64,000 nucleotides of DNA from JAJDTQ01 sp965204235 (GCA_965204235.1 OZ241979.1:1860001-1924000); one strand, 5' to 3'. Positions 27,153-36,409 are shown, counted from the first letter of the stretch. Notes: generated from the sequence alone by a model not told the origin. Numbers and translations are program-made.

Positions 27153-28337
27153 TCAATGGCATCGCACCTGCCGACGCAGCAACACCTCGCGCTTCTCCGC
27201 GGAGGACTGTAGCATGGCGAGGCACACTTCCAGCGTGGCCTCCCCCCAGCGCCCGTCGTGGAACACCGGCCGCCGGTGGACCACCGCCTCGTAGAGCTCC
27301 TCCACCTCGGCCTCGCGCCCCCGGCGCCCCACCGATAGGTCGATCTCCCGTCGTCCGTCCTCGCCATGGACCACGAGCCCGTCGGGCGACTGGCGGATGT
27401 CGCCCCGTTCGCAGGACACCAGGGTCAGGCCGAAGAAAGGCTGGCGGCGGGGTCCTTCCCACACGTGGCTGAACTCCCCCTCGCGGCTGCTCCCGTAGCG
27501 CATCTCTTCCTTGAGCTGCTCCTCCTCGGAGGCGCTGCCGATGCTCTTGAGCCGCCGCCGGGCCTTCCGGTTGTGCTCCGGGTCGCGGGGCTGCCCGCCT
27601 TCGCCCACCCAGTCGAAGAACTCGGCGGTATCGAAGAACCCGTAGCCGTTATAGACCAGGGTCGCCGGGACGCCGTCCTCGAACTCCAGGTAGCAGACGT
27701 AGCTGCCTTCGTGGGGCCGTTCGGGGTCCCACACGCCGGTGGCGGCGCGCACGCTCCGCAGCATGCCGCCGCCGATGAGCCGGACGATGTCCACGTGGTG
27801 CGGCCCCTGGTTGAGCACCACGCCATGGCTGGCGGCCAACTCGTGCCGCATGCGCGGACGGTACATGAACTCGTTGAAGTTCCACGAATGGAGCATGCGG
27901 AGCCTGCCCAGCTCTCCGCTCTCGACGATCTCCCGGATCTTCCGTATGGGCGGGTCGAAGCTGTGGGTGTGCCCGCAGAGGAGGACGGTGCCGTTCTCTT
28001 CCGCGGCCCGGTTCATGGCCTCGCACTGCTCCAGGGACAGGGCCATGGGCTTCTCCACGATGGCGTGCTTGCGGCGGCGGGCCGCGGCGATGACGTGCTC
28101 GGCGTGGAGTTCGTTGGGCGTGGCCACATACACGAAGTCCACGTCGGGGCTGGCGCACAGGGCGTCCACGTCGTCGAAGGTCGCGGCGCCGTACTCCCGG
28201 GCGAACTTGGCCAGGGCGTCCTTGCGCACGTCCGCGGCCGCGGCGATCTCGATGTGCTCCACCTGCCGCAGCACCGGAAGGATCTGGGTGCTCGCCACTC
28301 CCAGCCCCGCCATGCCCATGCGCAAGACCCGCGGCAT
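27153..28337 (-). CDS. Gfo/Idh/MocA-family oxidoreductase
   Basis: 394 residues. The N-terminal Rossmann domain opens with LRMGMAGLGVAS, and the catalytic lysine motif is IVEKPMALS near residue 92. The C-terminal domain carries the HHVDIVRLIGGG block (the conserved His of the family). These enzymes oxidise sugars, cyclitols or phthalate-type diols with NAD(P); a 4,5-dihydro-diol phthalate-like substrate would fit the aromatic setting but is a guess. The start overlaps nothing and is eight bases after the UbiD stop, so both are in one operon. Confidence 0.85.
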   Translation of the reverse strand: MPRVLRMGMAGLGVASTQILPVLRQVEHIEIAAAADVRKDALAKFAREYGAATFDDVDALCASPDVDFVYVATPNELHAEHVIAAARRRKHAIVEKPMALSLEQCEAMNRAAEENGTVLLCGHTHSFDPPIRKIREIVESGELGRLRMLHSWNFNEFMYRPRMRHELAASHGVVLNQGPHHVDIVRLIGGGMLRSVRAATGVWDPERPHEGSYVCYLEFEDGVPATLVYNGYGFFDTAEFFDWVGEGGQPRDPEHNRKARRRLKSIGSASEEEQLKEEMRYGSSREGEFSHVWEGPRRQPFFGLTLVSCERGDIRQSPDGLVVHGEDGRREIDLSVGRRGREAEVEELYEAVVHRRPVFHDGRWGEATLEVCLAMLQSSAEKREVLLRRQVRCH

Positions 28338-28345
28338 GCGGCCCC

Positions 28346-29803
28346 TCAGCTCCCCGGGAACGGGATGACGTCCCGGAACTTCCGCATGACCTGCTCCCGC
28401 AGCTCCCGGCTCGACCGGCTCACCCGCGGGAACCGGTCGCGCCACTCGAAGGGCCGTACCGCGCAGACCAGCGCCCGGCTGTTGGTGTGGTCGCCGGACT
28501 CGCGCCGGTCCGGGGGCATGCGCGGGTCCAGCGGGGTGCTCCAGCAGTGGTCCACCAGGTCGATGTTGGTCTTGGGATCCACCCGCGTCATCATGGCCCA
28601 GATGACTTCCTTGAGGTTGCTGGGGTCGATGTCGTCGTCCACCACCACCACGTAGCGGCCGTTGCGCGCCGCCGCGGAGCAGCTCAGCGCGGCCATGCCG
28701 GCCTGCTTGGCGTGCCCGGCGTAGCGCTGCCGGATGGCGATGACCACCATGAAGGAGGTGTGGCTGTACACGCCGGTGATGTCCTGGATGCCCGCGGCCT
28801 CGAGCTGGTCCCAGAGCACCCCCGACGACAGGTGCAGGTCCATCTTGACGGCCCCCGGCCACATGGGCGCGGCGTCCTCCAGGATGGGGTCGTTGCGGTG
28901 GTACAGCGCCTTCACCCGGATCACCGGCTGCGGCGCGCCGGTGCCGATGGTGCCGCCGGAGTAGTAGCCCGGCCACTCGCCGAAGGGGCCTTCCTCGCGG
29001 GCTTCCTCCGCGGGCGGCGGGATCTCGCCCTCGATGGCGATCTCGGCGCTGGCCGGGATGGGCAGGCCCGTCACCGGACCCCGGACGAACTCCATGGGCC
29101 GGCCCATGAGCCCCCCCACCATCTCGTGCTCGGACCGCCCCCAGGGCAGTTTGGAGTAGGAGGTCATGAACACCAGGGGGTTCTGGCCGAACGTGGCCAC
29201 CGCGGGGCAGCTCTTGCCCTGCTCCCAGTAGCGCATGCAGATCAGGCGCCCCTGCTGCCCCGGGCTCATCCACAGCCCCAGGAGGTTGCGGTCGTGGAGC
29301 TGCATGCGGTAGGTGCCGGAGTTGACGTAGCCGCTGTCGGGGTCCGCGTTCACCAGGCTGTCCGCGGTGCCGAGGTAGCGGCCTCCGTCGTGCTCGTGGA
29401 AACGCGGCGCCGGGAAACGGAACAGGTCCACGTCGCCGCCCGTGAACACGTTCTCCATCACCGGCGACGAATCGATTTCCCGGGGGGCCAACGGCTTGGC
29501 CGCCTTCACCTTGCGGGCGGCGAGCCGCAGCAGCTCCAGCTTCGGCAGGTCCGTGGGCAGCCCCAGAGCCACGGCCACGCGCTTGTAAGAAGCGTAGGGC
29601 AGGCTCAGGAGCCGGTAGCCCGCGGGGTAGCCCTTGATGTGGTCGAAGATGAGCATGGGGGCCTGGGGGATGAGCTCGGCCGCGGCCTCGACGATGGCGC
29701 CGATCTCCCGGTCCCAGTCCGCGCCGTTCACCTCGCGCCATTCACTGACTTTCTTGGCCTCCTCGATGAAGCCGCGCAGGTCGTCGTACGCCGGGTTTCC
29801 CAA
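28346..29803 (-). CDS. UbiD-family decarboxylase, copy 2
   Basis: 485 residues. The signature EEGPFGEWPGYY is near residues 270-281, and the SGTYRMQLHDRNLLGLW segment matches the prenyl-FMN site of UbiD enzymes. It is clearly a different subfamily from the copy at 5325-6956. Gene order (bicupin, UbiD, Gfo/Idh oxidoreductase, all minus strand and tightly spaced) suggests a pathway that decarboxylates and oxidises a ring acid. The start ATG at 29803 has AAGGA upstream. Confidence 0.88.
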   Translation of the reverse strand: MGNPAYDDLRGFIEEAKKVSEWREVNGADWDREIGAIVEAAAELIPQAPMLIFDHIKGYPAGYRLLSLPYASYKRVAVALGLPTDLPKLELLRLAARKVKAAKPLAPREIDSSPVMENVFTGGDVDLFRFPAPRFHEHDGGRYLGTADSLVNADPDSGYVNSGTYRMQLHDRNLLGLWMSPGQQGRLICMRYWEQGKSCPAVATFGQNPLVFMTSYSKLPWGRSEHEMVGGLMGRPMEFVRGPVTGLPIPASAEIAIEGEIPPPAEEAREEGPFGEWPGYYSGGTIGTGAPQPVIRVKALYHRNDPILEDAAPMWPGAVKMDLHLSSGVLWDQLEAAGIQDITGVYSHTSFMVVIAIRQRYAGHAKQAGMAALSCSAAARNGRYVVVVDDDIDPSNLKEVIWAMMTRVDPKTNIDLVDHCWSTPLDPRMPPDRRESGDHTNSRALVCAVRPFEWRDRFPRVSRSSRELREQVMRKFRDVIPFPGS

Positions 29804-29842
29804 TGGGACGTCCTTTCCTGGGGAGGCCGCGCTCCCGCGGCC

Positions 29843-30883
29843 TCACTCGCGCACCACCGACGCCTCCGCCCGAACCCCGTTGCGCGCGAGCTCCCGCAGG
29901 TAGCGGTCGTGGATCCCCGCGGGCTCCTCGTCGATCATGAGCATGTTCCACAGGGGGTTCGGAAAGCGGTCGCCGGTGTATTTGGGGCTTCGCCCGCGTA
30001 TGGCGAAGTGCCGCATGGCGGTGTGGCCGGTGTTGAAGTGCCCGTGGTACATGAGGTCCCCGGGCGAATAGACGGTCCCCGGGCCGATCTCGTAGAGTCC
30101 CTGCTCCGCGTCGCCCTCGCGCCACAGCATGACGTAGCCTTCGCCCTCGGTGACGATGAGGATTGCCCCGGGACCGTGCCGGTGGAAGTGGCTGCGGCTC
30201 CCCACCGGGAACTCCTGGATGTGGCAGCCGTAGGTGGTGTCCGCCAGCGTGAAGCGCATGATGCGCACGCCCTTGCCCTTCATGGGGAAGTCGTCCAGCG
30301 CGAATTCGTTCACGTCGGGGATCAGGTTGGTCTCCCAGCAACGGGTGGTGAGCCGCTTGTTGGCCCGGAAGTAGTCGTCCTCGTCGCGGAACCGGTCCCG
30401 GAACGCGAACGGGTTGCGGAAGAGGAAGTCCTCGTTGTGGAACAGGTTGAGCAGGCGCGGGCACGTGGTGGAAGCCATCAGGCGCACGGGCTCGGCGCCG
30501 GATGCGTTGAAGTGCCGGTAGGAGGCGTTCAGGGGGATGGCGAAGGCGGCCCCGGCGCTCCACTCGAAGGTCTTCTTCGGCACTCCTTCCTGCCACACGG
30601 ACGTGGCCCCGTGGCCGTGGGCCACATAGACGATGGCCTCGAACAGGTGCCGCTGGGGCAGGGTCTCCCGGCCCGGCGCGATCTCCAGCACGTAGCCGTC
30701 GGTGTCCTGCTGGTCGGCCAGGTTCAGGTAGCACCCGCGCGCGCCCATGCGCTCCCAGGGCGCCACCTCCACGTCCATGACGTCGGGGACGTGGTGCCCC
30801 GTGACCACGGGGATCCCCTCCCGCCCCACGAACCGGTCATAGGGAGTAGGTCCCAGGTCGATCTTTTCCCGGTGGGGTCTCAT
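29843..30883 (-). CDS. bicupin protein, putative ring-cleavage dioxygenase or isomerase
   Basis: 346 residues with two cupin domains. The first has VYVAHGHGATSVW and the second SHFHRHGPGAILIVTEGEGY, which carries the metal-binding histidines (HFHRHGPG) and the following glutamate. The fold matches gentisate-dioxygenase-type bicupins and other cupin oxygenases, but no named family is certain. ATG 30883 is chosen because upstream codons are low-complexity. It is first in a likely operon with UbiD copy 2 and the Gfo/Idh oxidoreductase. The 264 bp upstream to the next gene shows no feature I could identify. Confidence 0.78.
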   Translation of the reverse strand: MRPHREKIDLGPTPYDRFVGREGIPVVTGHHVPDVMDVEVAPWERMGARGCYLNLADQQDTDGYVLEIAPGRETLPQRHLFEAIVYVAHGHGATSVWQEGVPKKTFEWSAGAAFAIPLNASYRHFNASGAEPVRLMASTTCPRLLNLFHNEDFLFRNPFAFRDRFRDEDDYFRANKRLTTRCWETNLIPDVNEFALDDFPMKGKGVRIMRFTLADTTYGCHIQEFPVGSRSHFHRHGPGAILIVTEGEGYVMLWREGDAEQGLYEIGPGTVYSPGDLMYHGHFNTGHTAMRHFAIRGRSPKYTGDRFPNPLWNMLMIDEEPAGIHDRYLRELARNGVRAEASVVRE

Positions 30884-31147
30884 GCGCCTGCTGGTGTTCC
30901 GGCCGCCCCTCGTCCCGAGTAGGGGACGCCAAGATGTTGTAGTAGTGGGGTCGGTTCCGCTTGTCAAACGCTAATGGGCGGCTTGGCCGTCTGTCGGAAG
31001 CCTGACACCGCCAGGACCGGGCGCTGGTTCTCGGGATCGACCCGGTTCTTGACTTTTTGGGGCAAGTGAATGTACTACAGTCCAGGTTCCGTCGGCCCCG
31101 CCGTCCATCTCGCAGTCTTGTCGACGGCCTCGAACGCAGGAGGAAAC

Positions 31148-31408
31148 ATGAAAGACGCAGTCGGGCTCAAGTGTACCTTCGAGGCTGGCATGTTTCCGGC
31201 CGAGTACGCTGTGGAAACCATGACCTCTGATGGAAAGAGGATTTCCTTGTTCACTTCGGACGATTTCCTTTCGAAAGACAGAAACCTGCTATTGGTCAAT
31301 ATCATCGATAGAACTCAGGATATTTTTCTGGTCCGCTTGCCCGGCTACCCTCTGGAGGTGTCGTCAAGGTTCGTGAGCGTGCCTGCGGCAAACATCGTCG
31401 AACTGTGA
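31148..31408 (+). CDS. small hypothetical protein upstream of dcd
   Basis: 86 residues (MKDAVGLKCTFEAGMF to ANIVEL), soluble and with no recognised domain. A strong AGGAGG lies four bases before the ATG, which supports this start over one 26 codons upstream. It is 43 bp from the dCTP deaminase gene on the same strand and probably co-transcribed. The family is unknown. Confidence 0.6.
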   Translation: MKDAVGLKCTFEAGMFPAEYAVETMTSDGKRISLFTSDDFLSKDRNLLLVNIIDRTQDIFLVRLPGYPLEVSSRFVSVPAANIVEL

Positions 31409-31451
31409 CGGGTTCTTGGAGCTTTCTCTTCCAAACGCCTATACTGCCGCC

Positions 31452-32030
31452 GTGATCCTCAGCAATACCGAGATACAGAAAGCCATTGACGACGGCAGGC
31501 TTGAGATGGAACCGGAACCGCGCCCCCGGCGTCCGACGCCGGGAGATCCGAGCCCATACGATACGACGTCGGTTGACCTTCGGCTTGGGGACACGATCCT
31601 GGTGCCCAAGGAAGGACCCTACGCCTACGATCTCCGAAAGGGGGGACTCGCTTCCTTCCTGAACGATAATTGTGACCATTTCGCAATTCCTCCGAGCGGC
31701 TATCCCCTGGAACCCGACAGGTTTGCTCTGGGGAGGACGTTGGAACGTATCAAATTGCCGATTCGTCCCGGCAGGCAATCGCTTGCCGCCCGAATCGAGG
31801 GCAAGAGTTCCTTTGCCCGGTGTGGATTATTGGTACACTTCACTGCCCCTACGGTTCACGCGGACTGGGATGGGACCCTCACCCTCGAAATGAAGAACCT
31901 CGGTGTATGCGCTGTTACCCTCTATCCGGGGATGCCCATCTGCCAGTTGATCCTGGAAGAGGTCCTGGGCGAGCCAACCCCAAACCCCAGCCAGTTCCAC
32001 GGACAGACTACTCCATCGGGAACAAGTTGA
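31452..32030 (+). CDS. dcd: dCTP deaminase
   Basis: 192 residues, normal for the family. It makes dUTP from dCTP for thymidylate synthesis. The signature ARIEGKSSFARCGLLVHFTA and the following HADWDGTLTLEMKN hold the nucleotide-binding serine/arginine and the catalytic glutamate. The start is a GTG at 31452 (ILSNTEIQKAI), where similarity begins. Defence-linked dCTP deaminases exist, but this one has the housekeeping length and no defence partner. A MITE-like element follows its stop. Confidence 0.85.
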   Translation: MILSNTEIQKAIDDGRLEMEPEPRPRRPTPGDPSPYDTTSVDLRLGDTILVPKEGPYAYDLRKGGLASFLNDNCDHFAIPPSGYPLEPDRFALGRTLERIKLPIRPGRQSLAARIEGKSSFARCGLLVHFTAPTVHADWDGTLTLEMKNLGVCAVTLYPGMPICQLILEEVLGEPTPNPSQFHGQTTPSGTS

Positions 32031-32039
32031 GGAAGAGCC

Positions 32040-32136
32040 GGAACGACGAACCCCGTTCGTCCTGAGCGAAGCGAAGTCGAAGGACACACTTTCCCACAGG
32101 GAGAGGAAACTCAGGCCGGAATAGATCTGACGTTCC
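32040..32136 (-). repeat. MITE-like element, copy 8 (97 bp, eroded)
   Basis: Core GTTCGTCCTGAGCGAAGCG with a shortened arm, then CTTTCCCACAGGGAGAGG. Ends are diverged (GGAACGACGAACCCCG and CTGACGTTCC). It lies between dcd and the Rieske gene. Confidence 0.65.
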
Positions 32137-32261
32137 TCGATGTCCTCGTCGCCGGATCGTGCGCCGACGCCAACGGAACCATCCCGGCGCTTCGCCGTTG
32201 TAACCATGGGCGGGAGGAACCGACCCGTCGGGCGTAGCGCCCGGCGGAAGGTCACGCGGTC

Positions 32262-33524
32262 ATGTTGAGCGCCGAAGAGAACGAGAGGCTCACGCGGGTG
32301 GGGCCGGGGACCCCTGCGGGGGAGTTGCTGCGGCGCTATTGGCACCCGGTGGCCACGAGCGCGGAGCTCGCGGCCAACCCGGTGAAAGGCGTCCGGCTCC
32401 TGGGGGAGTCGCTGACGCTCTTCCGGGACCGTCGGGGTCGTCTGGGCCTGGTGGCCCAGCGGTGCGCCCACCGGGGCGTCGATCTGAAGCACGGCATCCC
32501 GGAGCCCGAGGGCCTGCGCTGCCCCTACCACGGGTGGATGTACGACACCGCGGGACAGTGCGTCGAGCAGCCGGGGGAGGCCCCCGAGCACCGCTTTGAG
32601 GAGACCGTGCGGCTCAAGTCCTACCCCGTGCAGGAGTTGGGAGGGTTGGTCTGGGGCTACCTCGGTCCCCGGCCCGAGCCGCTGCTGCCTCGCTGGGACC
32701 TCTTCGTCCTGGACGACGTCTTCCGGCAGGTCGGCACGACCATGCTCCCCTGCAACTGGCTCCAGTGCCAGGAGAACTCGGTGGACACCATCCACACCGA
32801 GCACCTGCACGGACGGTTCGGCGCCTACGTGCTGGAACGGCTCGGGAGCACGGACGAGCGGCAGATCCAGCGGTTCAGGCGGGTGGGCCGCCGCCACGTG
32901 AAGATCGACTTCGAGCGGGTTCCGGTGGGAATCCAGAAATACCGGCTGCTGGAAGGAGAACCGGAAGACGCCGAGGGTTGGCGGGTGGGCCACCCCCTGG
33001 TGTTCCCCAACTACGTCCGCATCGGGCAGCTCGGGTACGCCGAGTTCCAGATGCGCGTCCCCGTGGATGACACCCACACCTGGCACCTGGGCTATCAGGT
33101 ATTCTTCCCGGGACCGGACGCCGGGACGCCCCGGCAGGACCCGGTGCCCGCCTTCGAGGTCCCCATCGAAGATCTGCCCGATTTCGTCCTGGGTCAGGAC
33201 CTGATGGTGTGGGCGGCCCAGGGGGGATGCGTTGACCGCACCGCCGAACGGCTGGCGGCGTCGGACCGGGGCATCCTCATGTTCCGGGAGCTCCTGAAGG
33301 AGCAGATCGAGGTGGTGCGGAACGGCGGCGACCCCATGAACACGTTCCGCGACCCACAGGACAACCAATGCATCCGCCTGTCCATGGAAGACCGCGGCAG
33401 CATGGCCCACTACCAGCCCGGCGCAGTGCGCTACATGAACACCGGCGCCCACAGCCCCTGCGTGGACGAACTGGACGCCCTCCTGACCGCGGCCGCCCGC
33501 AAGGCCGGAAGCCGATCTGAGTAA
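32262..33524 (+). CDS. Rieske non-haem iron oxygenase alpha subunit, copy 1
   Basis: 420 residues. The Rieske [2Fe-2S] ligands are C68, H70, C87 and H90. The mononuclear iron site is likely in NSVDTIHTEHLHG, with two histidines and a nearby acid downstream. Related enzymes dioxygenate phthalate or phenylpropionate-type rings, or O-demethylate vanillate; the substrate is not known and no reductase or beta subunit is adjacent. It is paralogous to the inverted gene at 35059-36330, with the same (A)EEN..L opening and LLRRYWxPVA motif. After its stop, an open sequence (LSKLAQFGDLGRPLRFSDP) looks like the beginning of another gene that is cut off at about 33590. Confidence 0.87.
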   Translation: MLSAEENERLTRVGPGTPAGELLRRYWHPVATSAELAANPVKGVRLLGESLTLFRDRRGRLGLVAQRCAHRGVDLKHGIPEPEGLRCPYHGWMYDTAGQCVEQPGEAPEHRFEETVRLKSYPVQELGGLVWGYLGPRPEPLLPRWDLFVLDDVFRQVGTTMLPCNWLQCQENSVDTIHTEHLHGRFGAYVLERLGSTDERQIQRFRRVGRRHVKIDFERVPVGIQKYRLLEGEPEDAEGWRVGHPLVFPNYVRIGQLGYAEFQMRVPVDDTHTWHLGYQVFFPGPDAGTPRQDPVPAFEVPIEDLPDFVLGQDLMVWAAQGGCVDRTAERLAASDRGILMFRELLKEQIEVVRNGGDPMNTFRDPQDNQCIRLSMEDRGSMAHYQPGAVRYMNTGAHSPCVDELDALLTAAARKAGSRSE

Positions 33525-33555
33525 GCTCGCGCAGTTCGGGGACCTGGGGCGGCCG

Positions 33556-33888
33556 CTACGCTTCTCCGACCCGAGGTTCGAATTCGGCAGCGCCATCGAC
33601 GCCGAAGGCAGGTGAGTCGGGCGCCCAGAACAGCCTTTCCGTCGTCTTCCTGAGCGCCGGCGCCGCATAGACGTATATCAGCCGATGCCCTTGTCTCGTT
33701 CCGCTACGTATCGTTTCCACTCTCAACGGAGGATGCGGCACAACGGAGTCGGGATGGAAGCCGCCTTCGATCACGAGCCGTTCGACGATGTGCCAGTGTA
33801 ATAGCCTGATGTGGGATTGACTCTGCGTTTCCCGGGCGTCGATGAAGTTGCAAAGCGCGTCACGGAGACCCACGAGCCGATCATGCAT
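33556..33888 (-). CDS. small protein linked to a decayed DNA methylase, probably truncated
   Basis: 110 residues (MHDRLVGLRDALCNF onward). The ATG at 33888 overlaps the stop of the methylase relic (ATGCATGA), so it was its translationally coupled partner; in type II systems that position often holds the cognate nuclease. No nuclease motif is recognised. The last 15-20 residues are antisense to a sequence that looks like another gene fragment after the Rieske gene, so the C-terminus is probably lost. Family unknown. Confidence 0.5.
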   Translation of the reverse strand: MHDRLVGLRDALCNFIDARETQSQSHIRLLHWHIVERLVIEGGFHPDSVVPHPPLRVETIRSGTRQGHRLIYVYAAPALRKTTERLFWAPDSPAFGVDGAAEFEPRVGEA

Positions 33889-34980
33889 GGAGCCGCCACC
33901 TCCGAAGTGCGTCAATGCCTTCCGCAACTATCTCTTGGGCGTTCTTTGACATCGGCAGGTCCAGAGCCGGAAGAACGACGCGGGCCGCTTCCCTCGGTTC
34001 CAGTTTGAGCAGGCATCCGCCAAGCGGGTGCCCCTCGATTTCGCAACTCAGGGCAACCAGCGGGTGCGACCACCGCCGTACCAACTCGGACGTCGATACG
34101 CCGTTTGTCAGATGGACCGCATGAACGGAATTGGTACAGACACAGTTGGCGTAGTTCGCCACGAGGGCAGGGTTCAGGCCGCTCATGTAGCCAAGGAAGG
34201 CGTCCGGCACACGGACATCCGGTACGGCGTACCAGGGCGAACGCTTGCGGCACTTGTAGGCGGTCCTTGCTTTCCGTCCCGCCGAAGAGTCGAGATAATG
34301 TCGGACTTCCGTGGGAAGACGCACCCCCGCCGGGATGTGGAGCAACAGCACCGGCTCGTCCTGGTTCAGCCAATTCTGTACGGTGCGGTGTGTCACGGCC
34401 TTCTGCGGCAAGAATGCGGATCGCCTCAACGAAGGCGTAAGGAACTCTCCCGGAAGGTTCAGTCTCCGAGCCTTGGAAGGACTGATGTGGAAGAAATCTA
34501 AGGAGCATGGCCTATCTCCGCCGGAACGACGAACGCCATGCGTCCGCCGCGCTTGAGCAGGGATGCGGCAACGATCACGAACGGCGCCTAGGAAGATGCT
34601 AGTCCTGTCAGCCTCGCGCCGAGCCGTTCGCAGAGTCTCAAGGCCGTCTTGCGCACATGGCCGTTGAATCTCTGATAGCGGATGAAGGGAGGGTTTCCGG
34701 CGACGCAATCGAAACGGTCTTCCGTAGTATCCGCCCAATCGAAGAAATCGACGGCGTGGACAGTTGCGTGTGGAACATGTCCGGTTGCCGCGGCCACGGC
34801 GGAACTGTCCCGATCGATTCCGACCACGTTGGAATGAGCCGCCAGAAACCGGCCGTCGCCGCAGGCCGGATCCAGCAGACGGTCGGAGGGAGACCGAACG
34901 ACCCACCGCACGAGCCGGTCTGCGACCTCCGGCGGCGTATAGAATCAACCGAGCGATTTGCGTGTAGCCGGTGAACTCAT
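33881..34980 (-). pseudogene. N6-adenine DNA methylase relic (Eco57I-like)
   Basis: From ATG 34980 the frame meets a stop after SLG, then reads FYTPPEVADRLVRWVV, motif I LLDPACGDGRF and motif IV AGNPPFIRYQRF, and stops after LTGLASS. Further pieces in shifted frames (AASLLKRGGRMAFVVPAEI, then HISPSKARRLNLPGEFLTP) continue to a C-terminal block ending EGIDALRRWRLHA. At least one nonsense change, frameshifts and a likely internal deletion make it non-functional. It shares the closing LEPREA motif with the intact methylase at 45803-47479, so both belong to the same family. It sits between two inverted Rieske genes. Confidence 0.8.
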
Positions 34981-35020
34981 AACCCTACGAAGAGCAATCT
35001 CTGTGCCAACGCACGGGGAA

Positions 35021-35048
35021 ACCTTGTCCGCACGAAAGCCGAAAGAGC
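35021..35048 (+). repeat. defence-associated short repeat, copy 5 (diverged)
   Basis: Reads ACCTTGTCCGCACGAAAGCC then GAAAGAGC, within a 77-bp gap between the methylase relic and the Rieske gene. It is the weakest match to the motif but keeps the CACGAA and GAAGAGC-like ends and the preceding AAACC. Confidence 0.4.
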
Positions 35049-35079
35049 CGCGGACCGTTCAGGCCGTTTCCGCGGCTCT
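35044..35079 (-). terminator. hairpin at the end of Rieske copy 2
   Basis: AGAGCCGCGG pairs perfectly with CCGCGGCTCT around a 16-base loop that contains the stop codon of the gene. On the minus strand the stem is followed by TTTCGGCTTTC, a weak U-rich tract, so intrinsic termination is plausible. Confidence 0.5.
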
Positions 35080-36330
35080 CTTCCTCGTGTGCTCCTTGAT
35101 GGAGACGGACGCGGGCACGACTTCCGACAGCACGGCCAGGTCGGGGAAGCGGTTGGACCCGGGGTCGCGCCGGACGCTGGGGGCTTCGCCGCCGTCCTGG
35201 ACGTCCCGGATGCCGCTCAGGATCCGCTTGCGCGCCGCCACGATGGCCTTGTCGGAGGTCACCAGGTGCTCCCGGGTGCGGTCCTGGACCGGCCCTTCGC
35301 CTTCGGTCACGCACAGATCCTGGGCCTGGAAGTCGAACCCGATGCCGCTGAAGGACTGGTCGCGCATGGAACCCCGGTCCTGCAGGTAGCGGTTGGCCTT
35401 GCTCCGGACCAGGCGGTAGTCCGCTGTCATCTCCGAGCGGTCCCTCAGGGCCGCATCCCGGCTGATGGGCTTGCTGCGGCTGAAGACGAACACGAACTTC
35501 CAGTGGTGGGCGTCGTCGATGGGGACGTGCCAGTTGACGGAATAGCCGTCGCCGCCGGTCTGGCCCGGAAACGCGCTCAGGTTGGGCATGACGAAATAGG
35601 AGACGCGCAGGTACTGCCGGTCTTCCGGGAGCTGCCGGGTGGTATAGATCCGCACCCCGAACTCGGTCAGCTCCACGTCGATGGAAGGGGCCACGTCCTT
35701 GCCGAACAGGTTGTTGGGAGATGAGTCGCCGCCCCGCACCACCCGGGTCCTGTCACGGGCGCTGTCCTGGAGGTTGCGGTGCAGGAACGACAGGTGCACC
35801 GGGTCGATGTTCCCCTCGTTGCCCTGGAGGTAGTTGCACTCGTGGTGGATCTTGCTGACGAAGACGTGGGCCGGGGCGGCGTCGAGGAACTCGAAGTTGC
35901 GCAGCAGCGGTGGCGCGCCGCCGCCGAGGTAGGCGAAGACCACGCCCACCCGTTCCTGGCAGGGATAGGCGGGCTGGCGCAAGGACTCCCTGTGCCTTCC
36001 TCCTTCGGGCTCGCCGGGCTGGTCCAGGCAGTTGCCGTCCACGTCGTAGAGCCAGCCGTGGTAGATGCACCGCAGCCCGCCATCCTCCACCCGTCCGTAG
36101 CTCAGGTCGGCGCCCCGGTGGCAGCAATGGACGTCCAGGAGCCCGGGCCTGCCCCGTTGGTCGCGGAACAGCACCAAGGCCTCGCCCAGGATGCGCACCG
36201 GCAGGGGCGCGCCCCCCGGCTCCAGTTCCTCGGACAACGCCACGGGTTGCCAGTAACGCCGCAGCAGCGCGCCGCAGGCCGAGCCCGGCTCGGTGGAGGT
36301 CAACAGCCTGTTCTCCTCAGCGGTCATCAT
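35059..36330 (-). CDS. Rieske non-haem iron oxygenase alpha subunit, copy 2
   Basis: 423 residues. Rieske ligands are C69, H71, C88 and H91. The iron-site helix is NEGNIDPVHLSFLHRN. The C-terminal part has NWHVPIDDAHHWKFVF, like phthalate- or phenylpropionate-type oxygenases. It would hydroxylate or demethylate an aromatic compound using electrons from a separate reductase, none of which is seen here. ATG 36330 has GGAGGAGG nine bases upstream. It is transcribed away from Rieske copy 1, with a methylase relic between them. Confidence 0.87.
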   Translation of the reverse strand: MMTAEENRLLTSTEPGSACGALLRRYWQPVALSEELEPGGAPLPVRILGEALVLFRDQRGRPGLLDVHCCHRGADLSYGRVEDGGLRCIYHGWLYDVDGNCLDQPGEPEGGRHRESLRQPAYPCQERVGVVFAYLGGGAPPLLRNFEFLDAAPAHVFVSKIHHECNYLQGNEGNIDPVHLSFLHRNLQDSARDRTRVVRGGDSSPNNLFGKDVAPSIDVELTEFGVRIYTTRQLPEDRQYLRVSYFVMPNLSAFPGQTGGDGYSVNWHVPIDDAHHWKFVFVFSRSKPISRDAALRDRSEMTADYRLVRSKANRYLQDRGSMRDQSFSGIGFDFQAQDLCVTEGEGPVQDRTREHLVTSDKAIVAARKRILSGIRDVQDGGEAPSVRRDPGSNRFPDLAVLSEVVPASVSIKEHTRKRAAETA

Positions 36331-36409
36331 GGCGCGTTCCCTCCTCCGACCGTGTCCTTCCGTTCGTCGTCCCGCGCTGCGCGGGACGGCCCCGCTTCAC
36401 CCCTCCCAA

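Noticed and set aside
31452..32030. dCTP deaminase as an anti-phage nucleotide-depletion gene
   Set aside because: Length and motifs are those of the housekeeping enzyme and it has no defence partner nearby.
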